From the NCBI GenBank assembly GCA_947447525.1, contig CANFJL010000001.1:1-64000 (forward strand): DNA of 64,000 bases. The letters are read 5' to 3'. A program made the position numbers and the translations under genes. Source of the DNA: Flavobacteriales bacterium. Lineage in GTDB: Bacteria; Bacteroidota; Bacteroidia; Flavobacteriales_D; Crocinitomicaceae. Below, in pieces: positions 8,741-17,731 of the stretch. The notes below the pieces were generated by a model. It made no database searches. It saw only the letters and a list, made by a program, of their open reading frames with translations, and was not told where the DNA came from. Positions within the stretch are counted from its first letter, which is position 1, and every line of letters begins with the position of its first letter.

Positions 8741-9963
8741 TGGGCTTTCTTTATTCTTTAGCGATTTTATTCTTGCGCATTGTTTTGCGTTTGGGAACTC
8801 TTTTCTCAGAAAAAGCAAAGTTAAGTATTGAAGGTAGGACTAAATGGAAAGAGCAATTACAAAAAATCCCTAAAACAGCGCCTCGAATTTGGATGCATTG
8901 TGCTTCTCTTGGAGAGTTTGATCAAGGACTTCCCGTACTTTTCGCGCTAAAAGAAAAATTCCCAGATCACATAATTGTCGTTACCTTTTTCTCACCCTCA
9001 GGAATGGAGCATTATCAAAAACGAATTCATTGTGTAGATTATGCGCTTTATTTACCATTGGATACCCATAATAATGCAGTTCAATTCGCAGCATTAATAC
9101 AAGCAGATTATGCTCTTTTTGTCAAGTATGAGTTCTGGCGGAATATTATTCGAGAGGTAAAAAAATCAGGAACTAAAATGATTTCTGTTGCAACAATTTT
9201 ACGTCCCAATCAAATTTATTTTAGTTGGTATGGAGGGTTTTTCAAAGCGATATTATTTCAATTTGATTATTATTTTGTTCAGAATAAGGAAACACTTTTA
9301 CTATTAAATAATATTGGAATCACCGAAGCTTTAGAAATAGGCGACCCTAGATTCGACAAAGTTTTAATGCTTCGCGATTCCTTGAAGACCATGCCTGAAG
9401 ATAGTATTTTAAGCTCTTTTTTGAAAGGTCAAAAAGCAGTCATTGTGGGCAGTGCTTGGAAAGAGGAAGTTCGAATTATTTTAGAATATGCGAAAGAAGA
9501 TCCTACTCAAAAAATAATCATAGCACCCCATGACATCTCTTTTAAAAACTGTGAAAGTATTTTGAATCTGTGTGATGGAAAGGCTCAATTTTACACAAAT
9601 TATAAGCATGAGATCGAAAGTTCTATATTAATTTTAGACACGATCGGTCATTTATCTAGTGCCTATAATTATGGCAAATTAGCATTTATAGGAGGGGGTT
9701 TTTCAGGTAAATTGCACAACATTCTTGAGCCAGCAGTTTTTGGTCTTCCGATAATTTTCGGACCTAAGTACAGTCGTTTTCCAGAAGCTGAGGCATTTTT
9801 ATCAAGAGGTTTTGCCAAAAGCATTACAACTTCCCAAGGATTTTTTGAGGCGTGTAAGGTCTTACTAGAAGAAGATCAAGAATTAGAAAGAAAGATAAAA
9901 TTATTTGTAGGGGATCAAAAAGGAGCAGCGAAGAGAATTGTTTCTCATTCGATTTTTAATTAA
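8740..9963 (+). CDS. waaA: 3-deoxy-D-manno-octulosonic acid (Kdo) transferase
   Basis: The 407-residue GT30-family glycosyltransferase transfers Kdo from CMP-Kdo to lipid A precursors at the inner membrane. Recognisable parts are an N-terminal membrane anchor, IWMHCASLGEFDQG with the catalytic-region glutamate, the KYEFWRNI segment, and the C-terminal nucleotide-binding stretch FIGGGFSGKLHNILEPAVFGLPIIFGP. The ATG at 8740 overlaps the preceding stop codon. An in-frame TTG one codon earlier is a less likely start. The gene converges with the PurF-like gene, and the two stops overlap in a TTAATTAA sequence. Confidence 0.92.
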   Translation: MGFLYSLAILFLRIVLRLGTLFSEKAKLSIEGRTKWKEQLQKIPKTAPRIWMHCASLGEFDQGLPVLFALKEKFPDHIIVVTFFSPSGMEHYQKRIHCVDYALYLPLDTHNNAVQFAALIQADYALFVKYEFWRNIIREVKKSGTKMISVATILRPNQIYFSWYGGFFKAILFQFDYYFVQNKETLLLLNNIGITEALEIGDPRFDKVLMLRDSLKTMPEDSILSSFLKGQKAVIVGSAWKEEVRIILEYAKEDPTQKIIIAPHDISFKNCESILNLCDGKAQFYTNYKHEIESSILILDTIGHLSSAYNYGKLAFIGGGFSGKLHNILEPAVFGLPIIFGPKYSRFPEAEAFLSRGFAKSITTSQGFFEACKVLLEEDQELERKIKLFVGDQKGAAKRIVSHSIFN

Positions 9964-11861
9964 TAAGCTCTTTCATTCCGATTTTCCATCCAATTCACAA
10001 AAGCTTTATTTACGACTTTATTTCCTCCTGGCGTTGGATAGTCTCCTGTAAAATACCAATCTCCTTTATGTCCAGGGCAGGCAAGATGTAAATTTTCAAC
10101 AGTTTGAAAAACAATTTTAACTTCAGCTCTTACTGATTCAGGCTTCAATAAAACAGCAATTTTATTGGAAATATCTTCATCTGTAAAAGGAGCGTAAATT
10201 TCCTTAATATAATTTTTTACTTGTTCTTTCGGCAGCTCTAATTGACTTTTACATTTTTGATAAACATCTTCTATTACTTGCTGAAGACCTCGATCTTTCA
10301 ATAATTGAATCGCAGCTTCAAAAGCAATAAAGTCGCCCATTTTGGCCATATCGATTCCATAACAATCAGGATATCTAATTTGAGGCGCTGAGGACACAAC
10401 AATAATTCTTTTTGGTTGCAAACGATCCATCATTCGGAGGATACTTTGCTTTAAAGTGGTACCTCTAACGATGCTATCATCAATAATAACTAAGTTGTCT
10501 TTGCCTGCACGAACGCTGCCGTATGTGATATCATAAACATGCGTTACCAGATCGTCACGAGAAGTATCTTGCGTAATGAAAGTTCTAAGTTTAGCATCTT
10601 TAATGGCAATCTTCTCAATTCTAGTGCGCTGATGAATTATTTTTGAAATGGCTTCAATCGATGGATTTCCCCCTAATTCTTTAATTTGAGTTATTTTTCT
10701 TGCATTCAAGTGATCTTCCAAGCCTTTGATCATTCCATAGAAGGAAACTTCAGCAGTATTTGGAATAAACGAAAAGACAGAATTATCTAAATCACCATCA
10801 ATGGTTTTAATTACTTTTTCTACTACTAAGCGACCAAGTTCTTGTCGTTCCTTATAAATGTCAGCATCTGATCCTCTTGAAAAATAAATTCTTTCGAAAG
10901 AACATTTACTTAGTTTAGTTGGGGTATTGATCAACTCCTCAGATACTTTTCCATTTCTTTTAATGATTAAAGCATGTCCGGGCTGCAATTCTTTAATGTC
11001 ATCAATTTGCAAATTAAAGGCAGTTTGAATAACAGGTCTTTCCGAAGCGACAACACAAATTTCATCATTTTCAAACCAAAAAGCGGGTCTAATTCCTGCT
11101 GGATCACGCAGTACAAATGAATCCCCATTTCCAATTAGTCCAGCCATTGCATAGCCACCATCCCAGTTTTCTGAAGCTTTTTGCAGTATTTTAGCAATAC
11201 TTAATTGCTCGGCAATCATTTTATAGATGGTAGGTTTATCATAACCTAAAGGGCGATAATTTTGATATAATTCATCGTTTTCTATATCTAAATAATGACC
11301 TATTTTTTCTAAAACTGTAACCGTATCTGATTTTTCTTTTGGGTGTTGACCTAATTTAATAAGTGCTTCAAATTGCTCGTCTACATTGGTTAAATTAAAA
11401 TTTCCAGCAACAACAAGATTTCGGGTAATCCAATTATTTTGTCTTAAAAAAGGGTGACAACTTTCGATTGAATTTCTTCCAAAAGTCCCGTATCGAAGGT
11501 GACCTAGAAATAATTCACCTGTAAAACCAGCGTTTTTCTTCAAGTAATCTACATCCTTTAATAAGGCTGGATTTTCATCTTGTATTTGTTCAAAACGAGC
11601 ACTTACTTGCTCAAAAACATCTTGAATTGGATTTTTCTGGATGGATCTAACTCTAGAGATATACCGTTGACCTGGTTCCATGTCAAATTTTATATTGGCA
11701 ATCCCCGCGCCATCTTGACCACGATTATGTTGTTTCTCCATCAGGAGTTGCATCTTATTTATTCCGTAAAATGCAGTCCCGTATTTATCGAGATAATATT
11801 GAAGCGGCTTTTTTAATCTTAAAAGCGCAATTCCACATTCATGTTTAATGGCATCACTCAT
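9960..11861 (-). CDS. Amidophosphoribosyltransferase-like glutamine amidotransferase (long PurF paralogue)
   Basis: The 633-residue protein has an N-terminal class II glutaminase domain with C9 in HECGI as probable catalytic cysteine, RGQDGAG and the LGHLRYGTFG segment. A type I phosphoribosyltransferase domain carries the PRPP loop VIIDDSIVRGTTLKQS. Canonical PurF proteins are about 460-510 residues. This one has extra sequence, including a C-terminal extension ending GDWYFTGDYPTPGGNKVV. From memory, Bacteroidota often carry such a long form in addition to normal PurF. The predicted reaction is 5-phosphoribosylamine formation from PRPP and glutamine, but the long form may have a different role. 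It appears to be transcribed on its own. Confidence 0.82.
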   Translation of the reverse strand: MSDAIKHECGIALLRLKKPLQYYLDKYGTAFYGINKMQLLMEKQHNRGQDGAGIANIKFDMEPGQRYISRVRSIQKNPIQDVFEQVSARFEQIQDENPALLKDVDYLKKNAGFTGELFLGHLRYGTFGRNSIESCHPFLRQNNWITRNLVVAGNFNLTNVDEQFEALIKLGQHPKEKSDTVTVLEKIGHYLDIENDELYQNYRPLGYDKPTIYKMIAEQLSIAKILQKASENWDGGYAMAGLIGNGDSFVLRDPAGIRPAFWFENDEICVVASERPVIQTAFNLQIDDIKELQPGHALIIKRNGKVSEELINTPTKLSKCSFERIYFSRGSDADIYKERQELGRLVVEKVIKTIDGDLDNSVFSFIPNTAEVSFYGMIKGLEDHLNARKITQIKELGGNPSIEAISKIIHQRTRIEKIAIKDAKLRTFITQDTSRDDLVTHVYDITYGSVRAGKDNLVIIDDSIVRGTTLKQSILRMMDRLQPKRIIVVSSAPQIRYPDCYGIDMAKMGDFIAFEAAIQLLKDRGLQQVIEDVYQKCKSQLELPKEQVKNYIKEIYAPFTDEDISNKIAVLLKPESVRAEVKIVFQTVENLHLACPGHKGDWYFTGDYPTPGGNKVVNKAFVNWMENRNERAY

Positions 11862-11882
11862 GATTTATCCAGATATTTCTCG

Positions 11883-11890
11883 CAAAGGTA
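11883..11890 (-). promoter_or_regulatory. Putative -7 promoter box for the PurF-like gene
   Basis: On the minus strand the site reads TACCTTTG, a good match to TAnnTTTG, 21 bases upstream of the ATG at 11861. The -33 element is not clear. Confidence 0.42.
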
Positions 11891-11948
11891 GTTATTGTTC
11901 TTCGAACGAAATAGCGATAAAAAGACTAGTAATCATTTTTTTTCAACA

Positions 11949-12281
11949 TCAATGACCACCCGGCTGACAACATTTAGGAAGTGCTAGCACTGCTTGTTGA
12001 TCTGCTTTTTGATTGTCAGCATCATACCCAATTTTGTTAAGAATTGCTTTGATTTTATCGTAATCGGTTTTCTTGGGGTTGAATTTAATTTCAACCTTTT
12101 TAGTTTCCATATTTAATTCCGCATAACTAATTCCTTTAGTATAATTCAATGCGTTTTCAATTCGATTTTTGCAATCCCCACATTGTGCTGAGGTTTGAAT
12201 TTGAATGGTTTGACTTTTGTTTTTTTGAGCAAACAATTGACTTGATAAGAAGAATATTAAGCAGATCATTAGAGTTTTCAT
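11949..12281 (-). CDS. Secreted heavy-metal-associated (HMA) domain protein
   Basis: The ATG at 12281 gives a 110-residue protein with a clean signal peptide (MKTLMICLIFFLSSQLFAQ). An upstream in-frame ATG (12302) would add seven polar residues before it and is less likely. The mature part is a ferredoxin-like HMA domain with the metal-binding CGDC pair and a typical beta-alpha-beta ending in KIGYDAD. The C-terminal tail PKCCQPGGH adds two cysteines and a histidine. It lies downstream of a TonB receptor and an HYC_CC_PP protein, so a periplasmic copper or other soft-metal carrier is a reasonable guess. The metal is not determined by the sequence. Confidence 0.82.
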   Translation of the reverse strand: MKTLMICLIFFLSSQLFAQKNKSQTIQIQTSAQCGDCKNRIENALNYTKGISYAELNMETKKVEIKFNPKKTDYDKIKAILNKIGYDADNQKADQQAVLALPKCCQPGGH

Positions 12282-12299
12282 GGTGTGTGTTTTTATAAT

Positions 12300-12307
12300 C
12301 AAATGTA
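12300..12307 (-). promoter_or_regulatory. Putative -7 promoter box for the HMA protein gene
   Basis: The minus-strand sequence TACATTTG lies 18 bases before the ATG at 12281, which also supports that start over the upstream one at 12302. The box sits in the 66-base gap after the TonB receptor gene. Confidence 0.4.
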
Positions 12308-12347
12308 GGAATTAATGGATTCAGTAGAGTTTAAAGTACTTCTAAAT

Positions 12348-14546
12348 TTATTTATTTTTTTTGATCTCATAGCGCAGACCAAGATATATATTTCGTCCCA
12401 TAATGGGTCCCCAAATTTTGGTAGCGTCAAAATAAATACTATTTGGATTTTGGGCTGATACTATTGGATTAGCTTGTCTGTAATTACCCAGGTTTTCTCC
12501 TCCAATATAGAAGTTCCATTTTTTGTAAACATGGGTTATCTGACCATTAAATAATCCATATACTGGACTTTTAAAAGTTGGGTAAAAAGTAGGATCAATT
12601 CCATCATTGGGTAAGCGTGCTGACCCAAAAACAGTGCAAGTAAAGTCGAACAACCATCTTTGATTTCTTGTTTTATAAGCGATATTTAAAAATACGCGAT
12701 GTTTAGGAATCATCACCTGCGCTTGTGTTTGTCCTGCAAAAACTGATTTCACATCAAGTAATTTATAGGCCATCCTGATATCTAAATATTTTTTAGGTGA
12801 GAATTGGAGTTCAGTCTGAAAAGCATTGGAGAAGGAAGCGTTACTCAGGTTTTTAAAGGTGATGGCATTACTCGTTTCTTCTCTGTCAACCACCAATTGG
12901 TTGGTGAAATTAGTTCTGTAATAGTCAACACTAATACTTGCTTTATTTTGAAATACTTTAAAATCTTGCACAAGAGAACCACCCACATTCCATGCTATTT
13001 CAGGGCGTATTTGTGTTGGAGCGATCCAAAATTTATTACTTGCTAAAAGTGAAATATTATCTATTATATAGTTGGGTGTTCTCCAACCTTTACCGCCTGT
13101 AAAACGCAAATCAGTATGAGGGGTTAAAGCGTATTTGGCGTGAATTCTCGGAGAAATTTGCCAAGCAAACAAGGAATGATAATCTGCTCTAAGTCCCATT
13201 ACCACACTTGATCTCGAACCTGTATAGGTATATTCCGCGAAACTTCCCATCACTAATTCTTCTCTATTTTGAATCAAGGAATCAACTTTTTGTTGAATGG
13301 ATACGCCTACCAATGTTATTCCCGTTTTGAATTTATGGTCACTGGTTCCAATGATATCGTCATAAATAATATTCATATAGGCTCGTTTTTCAGCTCCTTC
13401 AAAAATCCTTGAACCAAATTGTCCATCCAATTGATGCATTTTGAATTGATAAATGACCCCAAGAGATTGCATAGGTTTTTTTCCAAAGAATCCAGTTTTA
13501 CCAAATAAGTCAAGGTGTTTATTAGCAATGACGACTCCATATCCAATTGGATTATTCTGAGAATAGCTCGTTTGCCCACCAATTTTGTCATCTAGGTTAG
13601 CCGTAATCCCAATTTGGGCTTCCATTTTCTTTCCTTGGTAAAACCAGCGATTATGAAGCGCAAATAATTTACTCATGGGAACATCTCTGAAGCCATCTTT
13701 ATTATGATCAATATTTCCGAACATTCCTGCTGAATGTGCAAACCAAGCGGTACTCCATTTAGTATTAATTTGGTGACTGGCATCAAGATTGAGTTCAGAT
13801 CTTCCCAGTATACTCTGATAAGCATTGACAAAGAATTTCTCCATTTCCTTTGGTTTCTTGATTTCTAAATTCACTAAACCAGCCATAGATTCATAACCGT
13901 TTACAACACTCCCGGTACCTTTTGTGATTTGAATGGATTCTATCCAAGTACCAGGAATGGATTGTAATCCAAAAGAACTTTCGAGCCCTCTTAAATAAGG
14001 AATATTCTCCAATTGTATTTGAGTATATACGCCGTCAATTCCCATCATTTGAATTTTTTTAGCGCCCGATACAGCATCACTAATGGAAACATCTACAGAG
14101 GCATTAGTTTCAAAAGATTCTGATAAATTACAGCAGGCCGCTTTTCTTAATTCACTCGAGGTGAGTTCTTCTACATGTAGTGTTTTCATTTTTGATATGC
14201 CATGACCAATACGATCATGATTCACAACAATTTCTTGAAAGGATTGATTGGTTTGTAGAATCACACTTAAGGCTGTGTATTTATCCTTTTCCATTAATAT
14301 TATAGAATCAGCATAATATCCTTCAGCTAAAATTACAAGGGTGTCAGGAAATGCTCTTGAAAGAAAAATCTCAAAGGTTCCATCTTCAGCGGTAAATACT
14401 ACTCTCTCTGCCACTAGTAATTTCACCTTGGCATTGGATATAGGTTTTAATGAAATTGAATTGGTTCCTTGAACCAATCCTTTTATTTGAGCTGATGCGA
14501 AAATAGGCAAGCAGCAAATTAGAAATAGAATTATTTTTTGATACAT
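12348..14546 (-). CDS. TonB-dependent receptor, probably for metal uptake
   Basis: The 732-residue outer-membrane protein has a signal peptide (1-19), an N-terminal carboxypeptidase-regulatory-like domain (about 20-100) common in Bacteroidota receptors, a plug domain (about 115-230) and a C-terminal beta-barrel ending with an aromatic strand (GRNIYLGLRYEIK). The plug begins with RKAACCNLSESFETN. This paired-cysteine version recurs, as I recall, in receptors that sit beside HYC_CC_PP and HMA proteins. Those two families flank the gene here. Substrate is inferred to be copper or another thiophilic metal, or a chelate of it. A siderophore remains possible. Confidence 0.87.
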   Translation of the reverse strand: MYQKIILFLICCLPIFASAQIKGLVQGTNSISLKPISNAKVKLLVAERVVFTAEDGTFEIFLSRAFPDTLVILAEGYYADSIILMEKDKYTALSVILQTNQSFQEIVVNHDRIGHGISKMKTLHVEELTSSELRKAACCNLSESFETNASVDVSISDAVSGAKKIQMMGIDGVYTQIQLENIPYLRGLESSFGLQSIPGTWIESIQITKGTGSVVNGYESMAGLVNLEIKKPKEMEKFFVNAYQSILGRSELNLDASHQINTKWSTAWFAHSAGMFGNIDHNKDGFRDVPMSKLFALHNRWFYQGKKMEAQIGITANLDDKIGGQTSYSQNNPIGYGVVIANKHLDLFGKTGFFGKKPMQSLGVIYQFKMHQLDGQFGSRIFEGAEKRAYMNIIYDDIIGTSDHKFKTGITLVGVSIQQKVDSLIQNREELVMGSFAEYTYTGSRSSVVMGLRADYHSLFAWQISPRIHAKYALTPHTDLRFTGGKGWRTPNYIIDNISLLASNKFWIAPTQIRPEIAWNVGGSLVQDFKVFQNKASISVDYYRTNFTNQLVVDREETSNAITFKNLSNASFSNAFQTELQFSPKKYLDIRMAYKLLDVKSVFAGQTQAQVMIPKHRVFLNIAYKTRNQRWLFDFTCTVFGSARLPNDGIDPTFYPTFKSPVYGLFNGQITHVYKKWNFYIGGENLGNYRQANPIVSAQNPNSIYFDATKIWGPIMGRNIYLGLRYEIKKNK

Positions 14547-14586
14547 AGCATTGTTATTTGGGTTAAAAAAATTAATTTTTAAACCA

Positions 14587-15009
14587 TTAAATGCGCATGA
14601 TTTGTTGTTGAATTAGTAATGTTCTTCCAAAACATTTGGGAGGTGGTTCCTCTGGGTGACCAACTATTTTTTTAGCTAAAAGTTGAATGCGATTTTCGTG
14701 GGAAGTACATAAAGGAACTGTATTCCAAACGACATCTAGGTTACTTAAATCTACATTACACTTAAGATAATCTAAATCTAATTTATAGAAGTTTATTTCA
14801 TCTTTACAGCAATCTTTTTTTGTAGTTTGAATGTTACGACAGCAAGGTGGTAATTTTTTAGAAGTCTCTTGTTTACAATCATGTTTGCCTTTAAAATAAA
14901 AAGAAATAAAAACGCCTTCTTTCTTACAGGTATGACTAAAAATAGTGAGTCCGATATTACCGAGGAGTAATAAGGTGACAGAAAGAAAGAGTAATATTTT
15001 CTTGTACAT
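14587..15009 (-). CDS. HYC_CC_PP family protein
   Basis: The ATG at 15009 gives a 140-residue protein starting MYKKILLFLSVTLLLLGNIG, a signal peptide or membrane anchor. A TTG start 18 bases upstream is possible but unneeded. The mature part has SHTC, PPCC, DCC and EEPPPKCFGR, the spaced His-Cys, Cys-Cys and Pro-Pro motifs that give the Bacteroidota family HYC_CC_PP its name. Function is unknown. The cysteine pairs and the TonB receptor 40 bases downstream suggest metal handling at the outer membrane or periplasm. It probably forms one unit with that receptor. Confidence 0.72.
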   Translation of the reverse strand: MYKKILLFLSVTLLLLGNIGLTIFSHTCKKEGVFISFYFKGKHDCKQETSKKLPPCCRNIQTTKKDCCKDEINFYKLDLDYLKCNVDLSNLDVVWNTVPLCTSHENRIQLLAKKIVGHPEEPPPKCFGRTLLIQQQIMRI

Positions 15010-15024
15010 AAAAAGTAACTTATT

Positions 15025-15032
15025 CAAATTTA
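15025..15032 (-). promoter_or_regulatory. Putative -7 promoter box for the HYC_CC_PP-TonB receptor pair
   Basis: The minus-strand sequence TAAATTTG lies 15 bases before the ATG at 15009 and overlaps the stop region of the transporter gene. It would allow the metal-related genes to be expressed apart from the operon upstream. Confidence 0.4.
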
Positions 15033-15935
15033 ATCAATTCCTGAATACTTTTCTTTTTTTGAAGTCTCAAAATGTTTTAAGAGCCCATTACCTAATAAAA
15101 CGAAGAGGATTGTTGCAGCTCCCCAATAAAAACTTGGAGAAAGTATCTCATGTTCATGCAGCAATACAATGGCCAAAACTATCGTGTAAATAGGTTCTAG
15201 GTTAATATTAAGTGAAACTGTAAACGCCCCTAATTTTCTCACGATTACAATAGTCGCCAAAAAGGCAAAGGAAGTACAAATAATACCCAAGAATAAGAGC
15301 CAAGCAAAATCAGTTCCGCTTAGTTTAAGGGCTTCTAAATTTAATTTCCCAATATATAATAATACTATAGAGGTGAAAATAAATCCAGTCAAAAGCTCAT
15401 AAAAGGTTAGGTGCTCCGCTGCAATTTTTTGAGATAGTTTACCATTAAAAACAGAGAAAAAAGCGGCGCAGAGTGCTGAGAACAATCCAATAAACAGCGC
15501 GTAATTTTCTTTCATGGTGAAATCTTTAGCAACAAATGCAATTCCAACAATTACAAGAAGTCCCATTATAAATTCACGCCACGAAAACTTCCGTTTCATC
15601 ACCAGTGGTTCCAGCCATGTGACATGTAGGGTAGTGGTAGAAAGACATAAAATTGCTAATGAAGCGGTTGATAATTGAATCGCCCAGTAAAAGCTCATCC
15701 AATGAAGTGCTACAATAATTCCAACTCCAATTATTTTGGGAAGATCTTTTCTTGATACCGATAAACTCTTCGAGGAAAGCAGTAAAAAAATACCGAGTGC
15801 AATACAGGCAATAAGAACTCTATACCAAACAATATGCAGAAAATCCTTATGAATTAATTTACCTAAAATTCCAGTAAATCCCCATAAAAATATGATCACA
15901 TGCATAAGCACATGGTACTTATACCGTTGCCACAT
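15030..15935 (-). CDS. EamA/DMT-family transporter
   Basis: The 301-residue protein is very hydrophobic with about ten transmembrane segments in two EamA repeats. The first repeat opens with IFLWGFTGILGKL and the second contains FYELLTGFIFTS and NINLEPIYTIVLAIVLLHE, the typical second-repeat signature. Members of the drug/metabolite transporter superfamily export amino acids, metabolites or toxic compounds across the inner membrane. The substrate cannot be told from sequence. It follows the DUF2911 gene by two bases, so it is probably the tail of the radA-to-DUF2911 transcription unit. Confidence 0.85.
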   Translation of the reverse strand: MWQRYKYHVLMHVIIFLWGFTGILGKLIHKDFLHIVWYRVLIACIALGIFLLLSSKSLSVSRKDLPKIIGVGIIVALHWMSFYWAIQLSTASLAILCLSTTTLHVTWLEPLVMKRKFSWREFIMGLLVIVGIAFVAKDFTMKENYALFIGLFSALCAAFFSVFNGKLSQKIAAEHLTFYELLTGFIFTSIVLLYIGKLNLEALKLSGTDFAWLLFLGIICTSFAFLATIVIVRKLGAFTVSLNINLEPIYTIVLAIVLLHEHEILSPSFYWGAATILFVLLGNGLLKHFETSKKEKYSGID

Positions 15936-15937
15936 CC

Positions 15938-16786
15938 TTATTTATTTTTACTCCATGTTTCAATTGAAGCTTCATTCATTTTAACATAATTCATGTCGCC
16001 ATCAGCAGTTGCTGCTTTGATAGATAATTTGGCAGTTTCAATAGCACCTTTAAAATCTCCATTTGCAGCCTGTAGTTGTGCTTTTAATCTTGTCATCCAA
16101 TAAGCTGATTCCCCTCTCAATTCCACTGCTTTGGTCGACCAAAGCAAAGCTTGTTTTAAGTCCATATTTTCAGTGAAATAATAATTAGCAGCTTGATGAT
16201 AATCGTTTGCTTGAGGTCCACTCATTGTTTTTTGAATACTTGCTAATACTTTTTCTTTTGTTGCTAATTTAAAAGGAAGTACAATTTTTGCATAAGCCCA
16301 TTCAATTTGGATATTTGCTCCATCATTGGTGATGTTTTCTAGGGTAATACTTAAATTTTCTTGTATATCCTTTTTTTCTTCAAGGGGAATAATGGTTTTA
16401 TAAGCAACTTTGGAATCACTCCAAACTTCAGGCATACCCCAATTATTCGTTTCTGTATAGAAATAAATTTCCCATTGTTTTTTTTCAGGTTTTGCATAGA
16501 GCCCATAAGTTCCAGCAGCTAAAGTATCTTTTCCAAAAATCATAGCATCGGAACTCGTTATTTTTGTATTCTCATTGGCACCTAAACGCCAGATTTCACC
16601 AAACGGAAGAACATCTCCAAAAATAACACGACCTCTAACGCTTGGTCTTGAATAACTGATACTGATATCTGCAAGACCTACTTTCTGTTCAACTTTTGCC
16701 AAAGGACTTGCTTTTGGTGTTTGGATTTGACTCGTAGCAGAATTGATACAAGCACCTATTAATAAGGAAAAAATTAATTTCTTCAT
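15938..16786 (-). CDS. DUF2911 domain-containing secreted protein
   Basis: The 282-residue protein has a signal peptide (1-19). It is followed by a DUF2911 domain (about 25-190) with the characteristic YSRPSVRGRVIFG, PFGEIWRLGANE and AGTYGLYAKP stretches. The last 90 residues are helical and look like two TPR-type repeats (ALLWSTKAVEL, AIETAKLSIKAA). DUF2911 proteins are common in Bacteroidota and have no established function. It lies 11 bases after the DUF6495 gene and 2 bases before the transporter gene. Confidence 0.85.
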   Translation of the reverse strand: MKKLIFSLLIGACINSATSQIQTPKASPLAKVEQKVGLADISISYSRPSVRGRVIFGDVLPFGEIWRLGANENTKITSSDAMIFGKDTLAAGTYGLYAKPEKKQWEIYFYTETNNWGMPEVWSDSKVAYKTIIPLEEKKDIQENLSITLENITNDGANIQIEWAYAKIVLPFKLATKEKVLASIQKTMSGPQANDYHQAANYYFTENMDLKQALLWSTKAVELRGESAYWMTRLKAQLQAANGDFKGAIETAKLSIKAATADGDMNYVKMNEASIETWSKNK

Positions 16787-16797
16787 GTTTTTATATT

Positions 16798-17268
16798 TTA
16801 GTTAATTAATAAACTTAGGATTTCATCCCATTCATTTGATGTTGCTGGTGAAAAGCCATGATTCAGTAACAAGAATACTTCATCAGCTTTATCTTGTTTC
16901 CATTGCTTTTCCCCTTTAAATATTTCAATTGGAGACGGGTTCATAGCCGCAAGTGCTGCATAATCTGCGGGCAAACTTAAATCTAGGGTAGGGTCTTGGG
17001 ATTCAATAGTCAACATATCACCTCTCAATGCATCGAGCTTACAAATTGAAATTTGCTTTGGCAGTTTGCGTTCTAGGAAATCCACTTTGTTGTAAACTTT
17101 TTCTAAAACAAGATCACTAAATAATGCAATCAAGTGTTGCGCTTGGCTTGGATTTTCAGCATTCATTTTTGCCCAATCATCTCCATAAACATGGTTAACC
17201 ACTAAGAATTGAATTAGATCTTCCTCTAGCGATTTTAATTCATCATTGCTTAAGATCCTAAAACGCAT
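16798..17268 (-). CDS. DUF6495 family protein (conserved, unknown function)
   Basis: This is a 156-residue cytoplasmic protein without signal peptide or membrane segment. It begins MRFRILSNDELKSLEEDLIQFLVVNHVYGDDW, which resembles the DUF6495 family of Flavobacteriia; I recall this family next to gldH. It carries an LPKQISICKL stretch. The start codon overlaps the gldH stop by one base, so translation is coupled. No function can be deduced; association with gliding/T9SS genes is positional only. Confidence 0.72.
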   Translation of the reverse strand: MRFRILSNDELKSLEEDLIQFLVVNHVYGDDWAKMNAENPSQAQHLIALFSDLVLEKVYNKVDFLERKLPKQISICKLDALRGDMLTIESQDPTLDLSLPADYAALAAMNPSPIEIFKGEKQWKQDKADEVFLLLNHGFSPATSNEWDEILSLLIN

Positions 17269-17729
17269 TAGTCTTCCGCTTTTGTGACATTAAAACTAAT
17301 ATCCAGTATATCTTCAAGGACTTTTTGGGTAACTCCTTGTTCAATCATGAAAGTGTATTTCCCTTTAGATGGTAATTTCCTTCTTTTGAAGATGAGTTGA
17401 TGTTCTACAATAGTTCCTGTTTTTTTTCCTACCCATGCTCCATTAGGAAAGGTAGTTTTAATTTCATAAGGCTCTCGAACTTCTTGATTAGAAGGAGTTT
17501 TGGTATTCAAAAACAACCAAATATTATTGAATTTATAATCCGTAGTCGTTCGAATGGTCAAAGTAAAGTCGTAAGTATTGACTGTATCAGGAATATAAAC
17601 TACGAAGGTGGGTCTTGTTTTCTGTTTCCATTCATTATTTTCAAATTGAATGGACTTATTATAAAGAGATGTTTTTCCGCAAGAAAAAATGAGTAGACTG
17701 AAGGGTATTAATAAGAGTATTAGCTTCAT
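17268..17729 (-). CDS. gldH: Gliding motility lipoprotein GldH
   Basis: The 153-residue lipoprotein has the lipobox LLIFSCGK, giving a lipidated cysteine at about residue 17. The body has the GldH pattern (FENNEWKQKTRPTF, PDTVNTYDFTLTIRTT, Y-F-NIWLF and a C-terminal MIEQGVTQKVLEDILDISF). GldH was found in Flavobacterium johnsoniae as necessary for gliding and chitin utilisation. It lies two bases after the RicT-like gene, and holB-ricT-gldH is a familiar order in Flavobacteriia. It implies that the type IX secretion/gliding apparatus is encoded elsewhere in the genome. Confidence 0.87.
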   Translation of the reverse strand: MKLILLLIPFSLLIFSCGKTSLYNKSIQFENNEWKQKTRPTFVVYIPDTVNTYDFTLTIRTTTDYKFNNIWLFLNTKTPSNQEVREPYEIKTTFPNGAWVGKKTGTIVEHQLIFKRRKLPSKGKYTFMIEQGVTQKVLEDILDISFNVTKAED

Positions 17730-17731
17730 AA

